In this document: piece by piece, positions 13,505-14,514 of the stretch
Numbering within the stretch: the first letter of the stretch is position 1
How the letters are laid out: every line of letters begins with the position of its first letter
Program-made: the position numbers and the translations under genes
DNA from: Treponema sp.
GTDB taxonomy: Bacteria > Spirochaetota > Spirochaetia > Treponematales > Breznakiellaceae
Assembly: GCA_031258505.1 (NCBI GenBank)
Contig: JAIRMT010000168.1
Coordinates: forward strand, 1 to 14,514
Direction of reading: 5' to 3'
Length of the DNA: 14,514 nucleotides
The notes under the pieces: model-generated
Database searches by the model: none
The model's input: only the letters and a program-made list of their open reading frames with translations
Told to the model about the DNA's origin: nothing

Positions 13505-14413
13505 ATGAACAAAGTGCAGTTTGACATTGCCGAAGACCTCATTGATATATGCTGGGACAATGTCTTTAAGTCTGTTTTCACCCGTCCCATTCCAGAATCA
13601 CGCGGCGCTCTATCAAAGCTGCTTTCCGCAATCATTGGCAAGGAGCTTACCGTAATCCACATCACCGCCAATGAACCGCCTGTGGAAAGCCTCAGAGACC
13701 GGCAGATACGCTTTGACATTAACTGCGTTGCGGAGGATGGCGAGCTATGCAATGTTGAGATGACGCTCAGTCCCAGCGCTTTTGAAGTTCGTCGTCTTGA
13801 GTATTATGCTGGAGAACTACATACCAGTCAAGATATTCGTGGTGTGGACAAATCCTGGGGCGATCTGAAACCTTCGTATCAGATTTCCTTTTTGATGAAC
13901 GAAGTTTGTTTTGACGATAAAGCGTTTATCCATTTTTTTGAGTATTATGACCCGAAGAATAAGGTAACACTGCGGGGTATAAGCCGCATAATAACGATAG
14001 AACTAGTGAAGCTGGATAGGGTGGTGGAGAAATCGGTAGAGGAGATGAGCAGTCAGGAGCGCTGGAGTGTATTTTTCCGGTTTTTGCGGGATATAACGAA
14101 ACGCGGGAAAATAAACGAGATACTGGTACAAGAGGAGGGGATAGCGATGGCGGGAACGGTATTACGGATGATAAGTCGGGATCAGGAGGAGCGGCTGCGT
14201 TTGATAACAGAGCATAAGAACATCATGGACTGGCAGTCTGGCATGGTTGAAGCGCGACGCGAAGGTATTGCGGAGGGTCGTATCGAGGGTATTGCGGAGG
14301 GGCGTATAGAAACGGCGAAGAATCTTCTCTCAGACGGGATAGAACCTGAACGGGTTGCTGCATACACGGGCTTATCGTTGGCTGATGTTCTGAAACTGGG
14401 TCTGGAGAAGTGA
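13505..14413 (+). CDS. Rpn-family recombination-promoting nuclease / PD-(D/E)XK putative transposase
   Basis: A 302-residue protein of the Rpn/PD-(D/E)XK nuclease-transposase family; studied Rpn proteins cut DNA and raise RecA-independent recombination. Seen: the N-terminal WDNVFKSVFTRP, the nuclease core RFDINCVAEDGELCNVEM (Asp71, Glu85), and a middle region rich in E, R and K. The charged tail carries two 8-residue repeats (EGIAEGRI) and ends with EPERVAAYTGLSLADVLKLG, as usual for this family. The third active-site position is Thr87 (EMT), where family members commonly have Q or K, so activity is uncertain. The ATG has no clear ribosome site. The gene follows a stretch of gene remnants, and a second copy of part of its tail begins just after its stop, both signs of a locally rearranged region. 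Confidence 0.88.
   Translation: MNKVQFDIAEDLIDICWDNVFKSVFTRPIPESRGALSKLLSAIIGKELTVIHITANEPPVESLRDRQIRFDINCVAEDGELCNVEMTLSPSAFEVRRLEYYAGELHTSQDIRGVDKSWGDLKPSYQISFLMNEVCFDDKAFIHFFEYYDPKNKVTLRGISRIITIELVKLDRVVEKSVEEMSSQERWSVFFRFLRDITKRGKINEILVQEEGIAMAGTVLRMISRDQEERLRLITEHKNIMDWQSGMVEARREGIAEGRIEGIAEGRIETAKNLLSDGIEPERVAAYTGLSLADVLKLGLEK
14168..14257 (+). repeat. First copy of a 90-nt direct repeat (tail of the Rpn gene)
   Basis: These 90 nt recur at 14425-14514, 257 nt downstream, with 10 differences (about 89% identity). The last 39 nt are identical. The second copy reaches the window edge, so the full repeat is longer. Confidence 0.9.
14261..14308 (+). repeat. Two 24-nt tandem repeats inside the Rpn gene
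   Basis: Two copies of a 24-nt unit (GGTATTGCGGAGGG core) encode EGIAEGRI twice. Such repeats in this linker are common in the family and vary in number by slippage. Confidence 0.85.
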
Positions 14414-14424
14414 GAGGTATTCAG

Positions 14425-14514
14425 ATGATAAGTAGGGAGCAGGAGGAGCGGTTTCTTTTTATAACGGTGCACAAAAACATCATGGACTGGCAGTCTGGCA
14501 TGGTTGAAGCGCGA
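14425..14514 (+). CDS. Partial small ORF duplicating the Rpn C-terminal region (cut by window edge)
   Basis: Thirty codons from an ATG at 14425 to the window edge, beginning MISREQEERFLFITVHKNIM and then DWQSGMVEAR. Twenty-five of 30 residues match residues 222-251 of the preceding Rpn protein. It lies in a different frame, 11 nt after that gene's stop, and GAGAGG sits 7 nt upstream, so it could be translated. It may be a broken tandem copy of the nuclease gene or a free-standing tail peptide; the nuclease core is absent. Confidence 0.5.
   Translation, partial: MISREQEERFLFITVHKNIMDWQSGMVEAR

Overview
The window reads as a chromosomal segment of a spirochaete, most likely Treponema-like. This is inference from gene content: two chemotaxis receptors, a lipoprotein with a relaxed lipobox, a BMP/PnrA-type binding protein, and an Rpn-family nuclease gene with a duplicated tail. 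A methyltransferase-type corrinoid protein would fit an anaerobic gut lineage. No rRNA, tRNA or complete insertion sequence was found.

Layout. Bases 1-164 (minus) hold the start of a chemotaxis receptor that runs off the left edge. Bases 606-2798 (minus) encode a complete receptor. Bases 3059-3700 (minus) encode a corrinoid protein followed by a clear terminator. The second receptor and the corrinoid gene lie between two inverted copies of a repeat of about 170 bp (441-610 and 4005-4172). The outer 32 bp of each copy look like a single type I-C CRISPR repeat, and the rest sits where a CRISPR leader would sit. A third, diverged CRISPR-repeat-like sequence lies in the 5' leader of the corrinoid gene (3738-3770). 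Just right of the second copy is a 21-nt tandem array carrying four CCGACATGTCGG palindromes spaced 42 nt apart.

Bases 4542-10237 (plus) look like one operon: a lipoprotein of unknown function, TrmB (tRNA m7G46 methyltransferase), LigA (NAD-dependent DNA ligase), a GH29 alpha-L-fucosidase and PurM. Intergenic gaps are 6 to 47 nt. It mixes housekeeping functions (tRNA modification, DNA joining, purine synthesis) with cytoplasmic sugar release.

Converging on it from the right are a long-chain acyl-CoA synthetase (10244-11881, minus) and a BMP/PnrA-like periplasmic binding protein (11954-13063, minus). The latter has a well-formed promoter and terminator of its own. Bases 13064-13504 hold no intact gene but carry what look like gene remnants, including a probable TraB-family C-terminus on the minus strand. 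The right end carries an Rpn-family nuclease gene (13505-14413). Immediately after it begins a second copy of its 3' tail, which continues past the window edge.

The most novel part is the set of solitary CRISPR-repeat-like units on dispersed, hairpin-rich repeats. No cas gene and no true array is visible here, so their role is open.
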